64,000 bases of DNA, taken from Streptomyces iranensis. GTDB taxonomy: Bacteria; Actinomycetota; Actinomycetes; Streptomycetales; Streptomycetaceae. Positions 43,698-52,072 of the stretch are shown here, piece after piece (position 1 is the first letter of the stretch; each line of letters starts with the position of its first letter). Location: positions 372,001-436,000 of the forward strand of contig NZ_JAGGLR010000002.1 of assembly GCF_017874715.1 (NCBI RefSeq), written 5' to 3'. The notes below the pieces were generated by a model. That model saw only the letters and a list, made by a program, of their open reading frames with translations, made no database searches and had not been told where the DNA came from. The position numbers were made by a program, and so were the translations under genes.

Positions 43698-45046
43698 GCC
43701 CGGGTCGCAATCGACGACAGCGCGGACTCGGCCGCGCGGCGTCCGAACACGAAGCCGAACACGATTCCGCCGACGTAGCGCAGATCCTGCGCGCCGCCCG
43801 CGTCGGCTCCGGCCGCGAACAGGCCGGGCACCGCCTGTCCGGAGCGGTCCAGCACACGGCTGTCGCCATCGACCCGCAGGCCGCCGAAGGGGATGGTGAT
43901 GCACGGCTGGATCTCGACGGCCCGGAAGGGAGGGGTCGCCAGCGGCGAGGGCCGCAGCGGGAGCGGTGCGTCCAGCGGCACGTCCGCGCCCTCCGAGGCG
44001 CGGCGGTATGCCTCGAGCGTCCGCCTCAGCCCGGCACCGTCGACACCCCAGCCCGCGACGGTCCCGATCAGGCCCTCGATCGAGTCGGCCGCCGCGGTGC
44101 GCGCGCCGAGTTCCGTCGCCTCGGCGTGCCGGTCGAGGGCCATTCCGCTCGGATACGGCACCGCCAGGGCCCGCTTCCGCTGAACCTCGTCGTCCCAGAT
44201 CAGCACGGCGCGATGGCCGGGCTGACGTACCAGCAGCTGGTTGGAGACCTCATCGCCCAGCGACTCGTCCGTGAAACGGCGGCCCTGCCGGTTGACGATG
44301 ATCCCGTACGCGGAGCAGTACAGCGTCAGACGCAGGAACACCCGCGCGTCGACCGTCAGCGGGCTCGGCAGCGTATGGCCGTAGAAGGCGGAGAGGTGCC
44401 GGCTGGCCGCCCCGCCGGCCGACCGGCCGAGTCGGAAACCGTCGCCCACCGAGTGCGGGTTACTGCGCACGGCGATGTCGTCGGCGCCGAACCCGATGAA
44501 CGACTGCCTCAGCTCGGGATCCCCCTGGAAACCCCCGGTGGCCAGCACGACGCCGCCCCTCGCATACGCCTCGACGCATTCGCCCCGGTGACGGAAGCGC
44601 ACACCCATCACGGCGTCGCCTTCGGTGCGCAGCTCGACCCGCGACACGTTCGTGAGCAGGTCACCGGAGTCCGCGATCTCACGAGCCCACACCTCGAAGA
44701 GGCGGGCAATGTCGATCTTGCAGGCGCGCCCCCACTCGAGGTGGTCACGCCATTCGTCACTGACCGAGGCTCCTGACGCGCGCACATCGTCGACGGCCTG
44801 TTCGTAGCCCTTCACGACCAGCGAACCGAGTTCGGGGTCCCCGTCCGGCTGGATCCGTCGCAGGACGTCGAGGTCGGGCGCGGTCCACAGGATGCCCGCG
44901 GACAGCGCGGCCGATCCTCCGGGGGTGTCCGCCTTCTCCAGCACGAGCACCCGCGCCCCCAGGTCGGCCGCGCGATGGGCGGTGGCGAGTCCGGCAGCGC
45001 CGGCACCGACCACGATGAGGTCATACGTTCGGACTTCGTCGCTCAC
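43694..45046 (-). CDS. FAD-dependent oxidoreductase (fumarate-reductase/ketosteroid-dehydrogenase-like)
   Basis: 450 aa. N-terminal FAD motif (YDLIVVGAGAAGLATAHRAA), GGSAALSAGILW, a capping domain in the middle, and the C-terminal FAD-binding PGLFAAGADAGG...YVGGIVFGFVFGRRAA. The family holds fumarate reductase flavoproteins, 3-ketosteroid delta-1-dehydrogenases and tricarballylate-type dehydrogenases, all forming or reducing a C=C bond next to a carbonyl. It is soluble, with no signal peptide. First gene of the operon controlled by the divergent LacI, with an operator 20 bp upstream of its start. Confidence 0.87.
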   Translation of the reverse strand: MSDEVRTYDLIVVGAGAAGLATAHRAADLGARVLVLEKADTPGGSAALSAGILWTAPDLDVLRRIQPDGDPELGSLVVKGYEQAVDDVRASGASVSDEWRDHLEWGRACKIDIARLFEVWAREIADSGDLLTNVSRVELRTEGDAVMGVRFRHRGECVEAYARGGVVLATGGFQGDPELRQSFIGFGADDIAVRSNPHSVGDGFRLGRSAGGAASRHLSAFYGHTLPSPLTVDARVFLRLTLYCSAYGIIVNRQGRRFTDESLGDEVSNQLLVRQPGHRAVLIWDDEVQRKRALAVPYPSGMALDRHAEATELGARTAAADSIEGLIGTVAGWGVDGAGLRRTLEAYRRASEGADVPLDAPLPLRPSPLATPPFRAVEIQPCITIPFGGLRVDGDSRVLDRSGQAVPGLFAAGADAGGAQDLRYVGGIVFGFVFGRRAAESALSSIATRA

Positions 45047-45065
45047 TCGTCTCTCCTGTCGAGAG

Positions 45066-45079
45066 TGCGGAAAACGTTC
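45066..45079. promoter_or_regulatory. Operator 1 of the second LacI
   Basis: TGCGGAAAACGTTC, 20 bp upstream of the FAD oxidoreductase start. It is the exact reverse complement of operator 2, with the central AACGTT of LacI-family sites. Confidence 0.75.
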
Positions 45080-45114
45080 GCTGTAAGCGCTGGTGCCCCT
45101 GGAAACACTGTGGG

Positions 45115-45128
45115 GAACGTTTTCCGCA
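45115..45128. promoter_or_regulatory. Operator 2 of the second LacI
   Basis: GAACGTTTTCCGCA, an exact inverted copy of operator 1 with centres 49 bp apart in the divergent promoter. It probably represses the LacI gene and cooperates with operator 1. Confidence 0.75.
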
Positions 45129-45206
45129 AGCTACGCAGTGTGGGAAACTGTGTCAACAGATCGACGTGGTGAAACAACGGCGGAACACGAAACGGAGGGT
45201 TCGACG

Positions 45207-46217
45207 GTGGCGACACTGCGCGATGTGGCGGAGCTGGCGAACGTGTCGGTCACAACGGCGTCGCGTGTCCTCAACGGGGCCGACGAGAGTCATCCCGTCT
45301 CATCGAGGGTGCGCGCCTCGGTCGTCTCCGCCGCGGCAACGCTCGGCTACCGCCGCAGCGCCGCGGGACGGGCCCTGAAGAACGGTCACAACAACCTCAT
45401 CGGCGTTGTCGCGAGCGACATCCTGGACCCCTACTTCGCCGAGATGATCAGGGGCATCGAGATCGCCGCCGCGGAGTGCGGGTACGTGACCGTCCTCGCG
45501 AACGCCAACCGCGACCCTTACCAGGAGCGCACCAAGTTCCAGGTCCTCCGCGAGCACGGGGCGTCCGGAATCGTCTTCTGCGGCAGCGACATCGAGGGCT
45601 CTCCCGGCACGGCGGACCTGGCCCGGGAGGTCAACCGAGCGGTGGGCGAGGGCACACGGGTCGTGAGCCTCGCGCCACGCGGCTTCGTGTCGACCCAGAT
45701 CGTCGTGGACAACGAAGCGACCGCGTACAGCCTCACCAAGCACATGCTCGGCCTGGGGTACCGCGACATCGTCTTCGCCGGAGGGCTTCCCGGCCTGACC
45801 GCGGCCGAGCTGCGCATCCAGGGATACCAGCGCGCCATGTACGAGTTCGACCAACTGCCGCGCGTCGTCGGCCGGGACGGCATGAGCCAGAAGACCGGCC
45901 GCGAGGCGACCCAGCAGCTGCTCCGTGTCCCCAACACACCGGACTCGATCATCTGCACCAACGATGAGACCGCGATCGGCTCCCTCGCGGCCATCTGGCA
46001 AGCGGGTCTGCGCATCCCTGACGACATCGCGATCGCGGGCATCGGTGGAACAGCCACGGGCCGCGTGTTCGACCTGACGACGATCGAGCTTCCCCTGGCC
46101 GAGCTGGGCCGACTCGCGGTCGAGTACATCGTGCGCAAGTCCGACGCGCCGCCGACCGCTCCCGCCTGCACACTCCGCGAGGGCAGGACCACACAGGCGG
46201 TGCGCGACCCCGTCTAG
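45207..46217 (+). CDS. LacI-family transcriptional regulator
   Basis: 336 aa from GTG at 45207, chosen for ACGGAGGG upstream and because the helix-turn-helix starts immediately (ATLRDVAELANVSVTTASRV). The effector domain follows (IGVVASDILDPYFAEMIRGI; IICTNDETAIGSLAAIWQAG). It faces the FAD-oxidoreductase operon across a region with two inverted 14-bp operators, so it probably controls that operon and itself. It differs in sequence from the LacI at 22734, and the operators differ outside the central ACGTT. Confidence 0.92.
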   Translation: MATLRDVAELANVSVTTASRVLNGADESHPVSSRVRASVVSAAATLGYRRSAAGRALKNGHNNLIGVVASDILDPYFAEMIRGIEIAAAECGYVTVLANANRDPYQERTKFQVLREHGASGIVFCGSDIEGSPGTADLAREVNRAVGEGTRVVSLAPRGFVSTQIVVDNEATAYSLTKHMLGLGYRDIVFAGGLPGLTAAELRIQGYQRAMYEFDQLPRVVGRDGMSQKTGREATQQLLRVPNTPDSIICTNDETAIGSLAAIWQAGLRIPDDIAIAGIGGTATGRVFDLTTIELPLAELGRLAVEYIVRKSDAPPTAPACTLREGRTTQAVRDPV

Positions 46218-46258
46218 GCCGGTGCCACTCCGTGACGGCGCCGCCGATCCGCTTCGCG

Positions 46259-47458
46259 TCACCGGAGCGATGCCCCCGCTCCGCGGCCGGACGCGTTCGC
46301 GTCCTGCCGGGGGGCATGGCGTGCGGCGATGCCCGTCGTGGCCACAAGCGCGGCCAGGGCCAGAGCGATGGCCACCCATGGAGTACGGGCGGGGTCGCCA
46401 TGGTCGAGAACGAGGCCGCCGGCGAAGGAGGCGGTGGCGATGCCCGCGTTGAAGGCGGCGATGTTCAGGCCGCTGGCCGCCTTCTCCGCTCCTGGGCCAT
46501 GGACGGAGGCGAGGGCCACCGCGTGGGTCTGCACCGCGGGAGAGATCAGGAAAGCGAAGACACCCCAGACGGCGATGTTGACCGCGATGGCGGCCGAGTG
46601 GCCCTGGGTGGCCAGGAGCGCGACCAGGGACACGATCAGGCCGGTCAGTGCCGTGCGGATGGTGAGGACGGCGCCGCGGCGGTCGGTCAGCCGTCCGCCG
46701 ACCAGGTTCCCGGCCACGGTGGCGGCGCCGAACAGCACCAGAATCCAGGTGACCGCCGGCGCGGTGTATCCGGCGTGCCGGGTGAGCAGGGGTTCCAGGT
46801 AGGTGAAGACAGCGAAGGTGGCGCCGAAGCCCAGGGCGGTGACGACATAGGTGAGCGCGAGTGGTCGGTACGCCAGCAAGGCGAGCTGTTCACGCAGGAG
46901 TACGCCTCGTTCGCCGGAGGCGGACGGGAGCACTGCCCAGAGGGTGAGGGCGGCGGCCAGACCGAGCGCGGCGACGAGGGTGAAGGTGGCGCGCCAGCCG
47001 ATGGCCGTGCCGATCGCGGTGCCGGCGGGGACACCGATGACCATGGCGACGGTCAGGCCGAGGAACATCAGGGCGATCGCCCGGCCGGCCTTGTCCTTGG
47101 GGACCAGAGAGGCGGCGACGGGAGCGCCGAGGGCGAAGACGGTTCCGTGGGCGGCCCCGGCGGCGGCGCGGCCGAGCATGAGGCCGGTCAGGTTCGGGGA
47201 GACGGCGACGGCGAGGTTGCCGAGGGCGAACAGGGCCATGAGCCCGGCGAGCATGGCGCGGGAGTCGTAGCGGCTCAGCCAACTCGTCAGAAGCGGGGAG
47301 AACACCGTGATGGCCAGGGCATAGACGGTCACCAGCAGACCGGCGGTGCCGAGGTCCGCGTGGACGTCGGCGGCGATGGCCGGGAGCAGGCCGACGAGGA
47401 CGAACTCGCTTATGCCGATAGCGAAGGCGGCGAGGGTGAGGGAGAGCAGGCGGAACAT
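46259..47458 (-). CDS. MFS transporter, DHA1-type drug/arabinose efflux
   Basis: 399 aa from the ATG at 47458 (AAGGA upstream), twelve hydrophobic segments. The start MFRLLSLTLAAFAIGISEFV and the GRAAAGAAHGTVFALG and LTVAMVIGVPAGT motifs (motif C-like) are typical of the DHA1 group that exports sugars, chloramphenicol and other compounds (AraJ, Cmx). It pairs with the HbpS/GlcG-like gene upstream and is controlled most simply by the divergent IclR. The natural cargo is unknown. Confidence 0.88.
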   Translation of the reverse strand: MFRLLSLTLAAFAIGISEFVLVGLLPAIAADVHADLGTAGLLVTVYALAITVFSPLLTSWLSRYDSRAMLAGLMALFALGNLAVAVSPNLTGLMLGRAAAGAAHGTVFALGAPVAASLVPKDKAGRAIALMFLGLTVAMVIGVPAGTAIGTAIGWRATFTLVAALGLAAALTLWAVLPSASGERGVLLREQLALLAYRPLALTYVVTALGFGATFAVFTYLEPLLTRHAGYTAPAVTWILVLFGAATVAGNLVGGRLTDRRGAVLTIRTALTGLIVSLVALLATQGHSAAIAVNIAVWGVFAFLISPAVQTHAVALASVHGPGAEKAASGLNIAAFNAGIATASFAGGLVLDHGDPARTPWVAIALALAALVATTGIAARHAPRQDANASGRGAGASLR

Positions 47459-47513
47459 CCAAGGGTCCTTCGTATGGGGACGGCCGACGGGCCGGGCCCG
47501 TCGGCCGGGGCGG

Positions 47514-47903
47514 TCAACGCAGAGCCGCGGCACCAAGGCGGGCGAGCTCCTCATCGGCCTCCACCGAGGCCCCGGCGACACCGACCGCGCCGATGCCCTG
47601 GTCCGCCCGGCGCAGCTGCACGCCGCCGCCGAAGCTGATCAGGCCGCCGTTCGTGTGCTCCAGGGTGTAGATCGCGCCGCCCGGCCGCGCACCCTGACCC
47701 AGGACGTCGCTGTCGGTGCCGAACAGTGCCGCGGTGCGGGCCTTTTTGATGCTCACGTCGATCGGCCCGGCCAGCGCGCCGTCCATCCGGTGGAAGGCCA
47801 CGAGGTGGCCGGCCTGGTCGACGACCGCGACGCTGACCGCGACCCCCCGCTGCCGAGCGGCCGTGGTGACCTCCTCCACGACCCGCTGCACGGACTCCAT
47901 CAT
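47514..47903 (-). CDS. HbpS/GlcG-family (heme-binding/DUF336) protein
   Basis: 129 aa from the ATG at 47903, chosen for GGAGGA five bases upstream. An ATG at 47915 is possible. GlcG_HbpS fold: VAVSVAVVDQAGHLVAFHRM near residue 20, IDVSIKKARTAALFG and GGLISFGGGVQLR. No signal peptide is seen, unlike the secreted heme sensor HbpS, so this is a cytoplasmic member like those linked to glycolate or efflux genes. It lies 55 bp upstream of the MFS gene and is probably cotranscribed with it. The biochemical role is not established. Confidence 0.85.
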   Translation of the reverse strand: MMESVQRVVEEVTTAARQRGVAVSVAVVDQAGHLVAFHRMDGALAGPIDVSIKKARTAALFGTDSDVLGQGARPGGAIYTLEHTNGGLISFGGGVQLRRADQGIGAVGVAGASVEADEELARLGAAALR

Positions 47904-48009
47904 CGATTCCTCCATGTTGAATAAACCAGCGCATGAGCTGGCTCTCATCTAGCGATGCTGAACGGCTCCACCCTACGGGCCCGTTTTCATATGTCAAACT
48001 CCATAGCTA

Positions 48010-48027
48010 GAATCAGTACTCGGATTC
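48010..48027. promoter_or_regulatory. Candidate IclR operator
   Basis: GAATC - 8 nt - GATTC dyad in the divergent region between the HbpS-like gene and iclR, 23 bp upstream of the IclR start. The surrounding sequence is AT-rich compared with the genes, as expected for a promoter. Confidence 0.5.
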
Positions 48028-48050
48028 CACAATGATGAATGGGAGTGGGA

Positions 48051-48758
48051 ATGATCCAGTCGGTGCAACGTGCGTTCCAGCTCCTGGAGGCCATCGCGGC
48101 CGCCCCTCGCGGGGCCCGGCTCAGCGACATCGCGGATGCCGCCCATCTGAACCGCAGCACCACGCACAACCTGCTGGCCACACTCCAGGAGCTCGGCTAC
48201 GTCGCCCAGCCCACCCGCGGCGGCGTCTACACCCTCACCGACCGCCTCACCGACCTCGCCCGCGGCGCTTCAGTCGCCGACGACCTGCTGCGCGAACGCC
48301 TCCACCCCGCCCTGGAGAAGATCACCCAGGACACCGGGGAGACCTGCTATCTGGCCGTCCCAGCCGGTGCCCAGTACCTCTGTCTCGACGCCGTGGAGGC
48401 ACCGGCCCCACTGCGACTGACCATCCCGATCGGCGGCCGCGAGCCTCTCCTCTCCACCGCCATCGGCCACGCTCTCCTGTCCGGCCGCCCCGATCTGCGC
48501 AACCGCCTCGCGGACGACGATCCCGCAGCCTGGAAGAGGGCCGCCGACGGCCTGGAGCAGGCCCGCGCCGACGGCTACGCCCTCGATCTGGCCGGCTACC
48601 ACCCGGACATCTCCTGCGCGGCCGTACCCCTGTGGGAAGACGACCGGGCACGTGCCGCCATCGCCGTCGCCGGGCCCACCACACGACTGCCGGAAGCCCG
48701 CCTGCGCCGGATCGCCACCCACATCCGGGAGACCGTGACCGGCCAACCGAGCCCCTGA
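48051..48758 (+). CDS. IclR-family transcriptional regulator
   Basis: 235 aa from the ATG at 48051, chosen because GGGAG precedes it. An ATG at 48039 would add four residues. N-terminal winged helix (IQSVQRAFQLLEAIAA; LSDIADAAHLNRSTTHNLLA) and C-terminal IclR effector domain (ETCYLAVPAGAQYLCLDAVE; GYALDLAGYHPDISCAAVPL). It is divergent from the HbpS-MFS pair, its likely target. The effector cannot be predicted. A strong hairpin follows the stop. Confidence 0.9.
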   Translation: MIQSVQRAFQLLEAIAAAPRGARLSDIADAAHLNRSTTHNLLATLQELGYVAQPTRGGVYTLTDRLTDLARGASVADDLLRERLHPALEKITQDTGETCYLAVPAGAQYLCLDAVEAPAPLRLTIPIGGREPLLSTAIGHALLSGRPDLRNRLADDDPAAWKRAADGLEQARADGYALDLAGYHPDISCAAVPLWEDDRARAAIAVAGPTTRLPEARLRRIATHIRETVTGQPSP

Positions 48759-48766
48759 AACCCAGC

Positions 48767-48794
48767 GGGCCCACCCCGCATTCGGGGTGGGCCC
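48767..48794. terminator. Bidirectional hairpin terminator
   Basis: A perfect 12-bp stem (48767-48778 with 48783-48794, arm GGGCCCACCCCG) and a 4-nt loop, between convergent iclR (ends 48758) and the CoA-transferase gene (ends 48812). Confidence 0.88.
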
Positions 48795-48811
48795 CTCTTC
48801 CGGGCTCCGGG

Positions 48812-51175
48812 TCATGCCGAACGTACGGACCCCAGGACGTCGGCCGTGTGCTCGCCCAGCAGCGGCGCGGCGGCCGACGGCTGGAGGAGGCGTCCCGCCG
48901 CTTCCAGGGGCAGGCCCGCGTACTCGTGTGTCCCTGCCTCCGGATGTGTCAGGGCGGCGAACCATCCGCGATGCCTGAGCTGTGGGTCCTCGAACAGGTC
49001 CCGGCCGTCGTGCACGGGTGCGGCGGGGACACCGGCCCGCTGGAGACGCGTGGCCAGGCGCGTCTTGTCGTATTCGCGCGTCGCCTCCGACAGGCGCCGT
49101 TCGATCTCCTCCGCCTTCGCCTTCCGCGCCGTCGTTTCCGCCAGCGACGTGTCGCGGGCCCAGTCGGTCCAGCCCAGTGCCGAGCACAGCGCGGACCACT
49201 GGTCCGCCGTGTGCACAGCGATCGCGATCCACTGGTCCTCGCCCTCGCAGCGGAACGCGTCGTGGGGGAAGGCGGAGGGAATCGCGTTGCCCCGCAGCAC
49301 CGGGTCGGTCCCCGTCGAGAGGGAATCGAGGATGATGTCGCCGATCCAGGACATGGCCGCTTCGCGCTGAGCGACCTCGACATACTGCGCCTGCTGTGTG
49401 CGGTCCCGGTGCGCCAGCGCGGTGACGGCCGCCGCCGCGCCCGCCAGCCCGCCCATGGGATCGAGATACGCGGAGCCCGACCCCAGCGGTCCGGATTCCT
49501 CGTCGTATCCGATCAGTGCGGTGATACCGGCCATCGCCTCCATCGTCTGTCCGTAGGCACGGTGGTGCCGGAGCGGCCCCGTGGTTCCGAAACCCGACAT
49601 CTCGACCATGACGATGGAGGGGTTGATCTCGCGGAGTGTGTCGAAGCCGAGCCCCAGGCGTTTCATGGTGTCCGGGGTGAAGTTGGTGACCACCAGATCA
49701 CTCTCCCGGCACAGGTCATGGGCCTGCCGACGGCCGATGTCCGTCTTCAGGTCCAGCAGCACCGACTTCTTGTCCAGGTTCTGGGCGTTGAACCACGCGT
49801 TGCGGTTGTACGGGCGGTCACCGGGCTCGCCGTTCGGGTAGAACTCGGTGGCGGTGGGGGCGTCGGCGGGGCCCCGCCAGGCGTCCATCCTGGAGGCGCT
49901 CTCCACCTTGAGAACCTCCGCGCCCAGCAGGGCGAGAATACGGGTGGCGAGCGGCCCCGACCAGGCCGTGGTGAAGTCCACTACGCGCGTACCCCGCAGC
50001 GGCCGCCCGGGTTCCACCGTCCCGCCCGGATGCCGGTCGCGCGTGGGCAGGGCGGCCGGTACGCCACCACCGGTGCCGCGTGCGGTTCCCGGCTCATAGC
50101 TCGCGGGCCGCCACAGCGGACCCAGCACGAGGTGCTTTCGGCCCTGGAATTCGGCGTGCCGCCAGAAGTCCCTGCTCAGCAGCTGCGGATCGGTTCCGAG
50201 CTCGGTCGGGGTGCGGACCGGGGACATGACCAGACGGTGGTCCAGTGCGGCCTGGAGGAGGGCTTCCCGGCTACGGCCTCGTGCCCGCTCCTGGATCCGC
50301 GCGAAAGCTGACGGGATGTCTCGCATGAAGTCGGGCCATGAGGAGAACAGCGGTGAATCCACCAGATCGTCGGCGCCCACGGCGGTGAGCAACTCACTCA
50401 GCCGGCCCTCCATGGCGAAGGCGGTCATCCAGCCGTCCGCACAGCGGATGCGGCCCTTGGGCCGGTTCAGCTCGCCGCGCTGTGCGATCGTCGCGCTGTA
50501 GGCCCATTGGATGGCGAAGTTCTGTTCCATCGCCGCCGCCGCCTCATGCACCGCGACCCGCACGATCTCCCCCGCGGCTCCGGCCGCCCCGGCCGCCTCG
50601 ACGGCTCCGACGGCCGGACGGGCGAGCAGCCTCGCCGCGAGTGACACATAGAGGAAGAGACCGGCCGCGATGTACGCGCGATTGCCCGTGCCGTAGAGCG
50701 GTGGGCGCCCGGCCAGGCCCGTGTAGTGCATGGATCCGGACAGTGCCTGGTGGATGAGTTCCGATCCGTGCCAGTCGCGGTACGGACCCTGGTCGGCGAA
50801 GTCGGTGGCGACCGCGACCAGTGCGTGCGGGGCCAGGCCGGCGGCGATCGCGGCTTCGCCGTGGTCGGACACCACCACGACGTCGACGTCCCGCGCGCCC
50901 TGTCCCAGGGCGCTCTCCCAGCCGCCGGTGGGACAGGGCTGGACCGACTTGGTGTGGTTGAGGTGCACATCCATGGCCGGGGACACGCCGACGAGTGTCG
51001 ACGGGCGGCGCAGCAGAGTGACGGCTGCCCCGTGGTCGGCGAGCAGTCGGGCGGCGAATTGACCTGCGATGGTGTCCGACACGTCCATGACGCGCACTCC
51101 CTGGAAGGGGAGGCGGTCCGCCGGCCCGCGCCGGCCTGCGTCGGCTGGACCATCCGTGGGAAAGTCGACCTTCAC
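48812..51175 (-). CDS. Fused double CaiB/BaiF (family III) CoA-transferase
   Basis: 787 aa from GTG at 51175, which has GGAG upstream. Two family III CoA-transferase domains in one chain. Domain 2 (about 395-787) is complete: GTRVVDFTTAWSGPLATRIL, LGAEVLKVESASRMD, LDLKTDIGR, and GSAYLDPMGG with the catalytic Asp at about residue 572. Domain 1 (about 25-385) is shorter and reads GTGNRAYIAAG at the matching place, with no Asp, so it is probably structural. It transfers CoA between acyl-CoA and a carboxylic acid. The two-domain layout is shared with DddD and many actinomycete enzymes. Last gene of the TetR-linked operon. Confidence 0.88.
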   Translation of the reverse strand: MKVDFPTDGPADAGRRGPADRLPFQGVRVMDVSDTIAGQFAARLLADHGAAVTLLRRPSTLVGVSPAMDVHLNHTKSVQPCPTGGWESALGQGARDVDVVVVSDHGEAAIAAGLAPHALVAVATDFADQGPYRDWHGSELIHQALSGSMHYTGLAGRPPLYGTGNRAYIAAGLFLYVSLAARLLARPAVGAVEAAGAAGAAGEIVRVAVHEAAAAMEQNFAIQWAYSATIAQRGELNRPKGRIRCADGWMTAFAMEGRLSELLTAVGADDLVDSPLFSSWPDFMRDIPSAFARIQERARGRSREALLQAALDHRLVMSPVRTPTELGTDPQLLSRDFWRHAEFQGRKHLVLGPLWRPASYEPGTARGTGGGVPAALPTRDRHPGGTVEPGRPLRGTRVVDFTTAWSGPLATRILALLGAEVLKVESASRMDAWRGPADAPTATEFYPNGEPGDRPYNRNAWFNAQNLDKKSVLLDLKTDIGRRQAHDLCRESDLVVTNFTPDTMKRLGLGFDTLREINPSIVMVEMSGFGTTGPLRHHRAYGQTMEAMAGITALIGYDEESGPLGSGSAYLDPMGGLAGAAAAVTALAHRDRTQQAQYVEVAQREAAMSWIGDIILDSLSTGTDPVLRGNAIPSAFPHDAFRCEGEDQWIAIAVHTADQWSALCSALGWTDWARDTSLAETTARKAKAEEIERRLSEATREYDKTRLATRLQRAGVPAAPVHDGRDLFEDPQLRHRGWFAALTHPEAGTHEYAGLPLEAAGRLLQPSAAAPLLGEHTADVLGSVRSA

Positions 51176-51242
51176 GGTCGGTGTCTCCGTTCTGGTGGGC
51201 GGCGGGTGAGGGCACCTTGCCGCCGGCTTGGCGCCTGTCGTC

Positions 51243-52046
51243 CTACTTGCCGACGAACACAGCGGGCCGCTTCTCCAGGAATGCCCGTGCGGCTTCGGCG
51301 GCGTCCTCGGTCTCGGCGCAGCGGGAGTGCCTGACCGCCTCGTTGTCCAACGCCTGCTCAAAGCCGATGTACTCGCTCTCGACGAGGTTCTGCTTCATCA
51401 GGCGCAGGGCCACCGGTGCGGAGGCCGCCAGATCCTCGGCTACCGCGCGGACGCGCTCCAGGAGCTGTTCGGCCGGCCAGACCTTCGAGACCAGCCCGAT
51501 ACGAAGCGCCTCCTGGGCGTCGAACGGCTCGGACAGCAAGTACTTCTCCCGCGCCCGTCCGATCCCGATGATCCGCGGCAGGGTCCAGGTCCCGCCGAAG
51601 TCGCCGGACAGCCCGGCGCCCCGGAAGGCGGCGTTGAAGCGGGCTCGGTCCGCGGCGAACCGCAGGTCGGTCGCGCAGGCCCAGGACAGTCCGGCCCCCG
51701 CGCAGGCGCCGTTGATCGCGGAGATGGTCACCGCCGGCATCGAGTGCAGGAGCGCGGCCGTCTCCATGTAGCCCCGCAGCTGTGCGGCGGCGGAGGCGCC
51801 GCGAAGGGATCCGGTGACCGCGCCCCCCGGGCCCTCGGCCAGGTCTCCGCCCGCGCAGAAACCCCGGCCCGCTCCGGTGAGGATCACGACCTTGACCGCC
51901 GGGTTCTCCGCGAGTGCGGAGAACGCCTTGTGGGCCTGTTCCAGCAGGTCACCGGTCATCGTGTTCAGCTTCTCGGGACGGTTGAGCGTCACCAGGGCAA
52001 CCCCGGTGCTGTCGATGTCGCTGGTCACCAGAGTGGGCACCATCAT
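51243..52046 (-). CDS. Enoyl-CoA isomerase/hydratase (PaaG-like)
   Basis: About 267 aa from the ATG at 52046. The start is uncertain: a GTG at 52076 overlaps the symporter stop (GTGA), and GAGGAG lies immediately before ATGATGGTG. Crotonase fold with oxyanion hole FCAGGDLAEG and ACAGAGLSWACATDLRF. Both catalytic glutamates of hydratases are absent. The region GAGLSGDFGGTWTLPRIIG instead keeps an Asp as in PaaG-type isomerases. It probably shifts a double bond in a CoA ester. It sits between the sodium symporter and the CoA-transferase. Confidence 0.85.
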   Translation of the reverse strand: MMVPTLVTSDIDSTGVALVTLNRPEKLNTMTGDLLEQAHKAFSALAENPAVKVVILTGAGRGFCAGGDLAEGPGGAVTGSLRGASAAAQLRGYMETAALLHSMPAVTISAINGACAGAGLSWACATDLRFAADRARFNAAFRGAGLSGDFGGTWTLPRIIGIGRAREKYLLSEPFDAQEALRIGLVSKVWPAEQLLERVRAVAEDLAASAPVALRLMKQNLVESEYIGFEQALDNEAVRHSRCAETEDAAEAARAFLEKRPAVFVGK

Positions 52047-52072
52047 CTCCTCGTCGGTCTTCGTCAGGGTTC

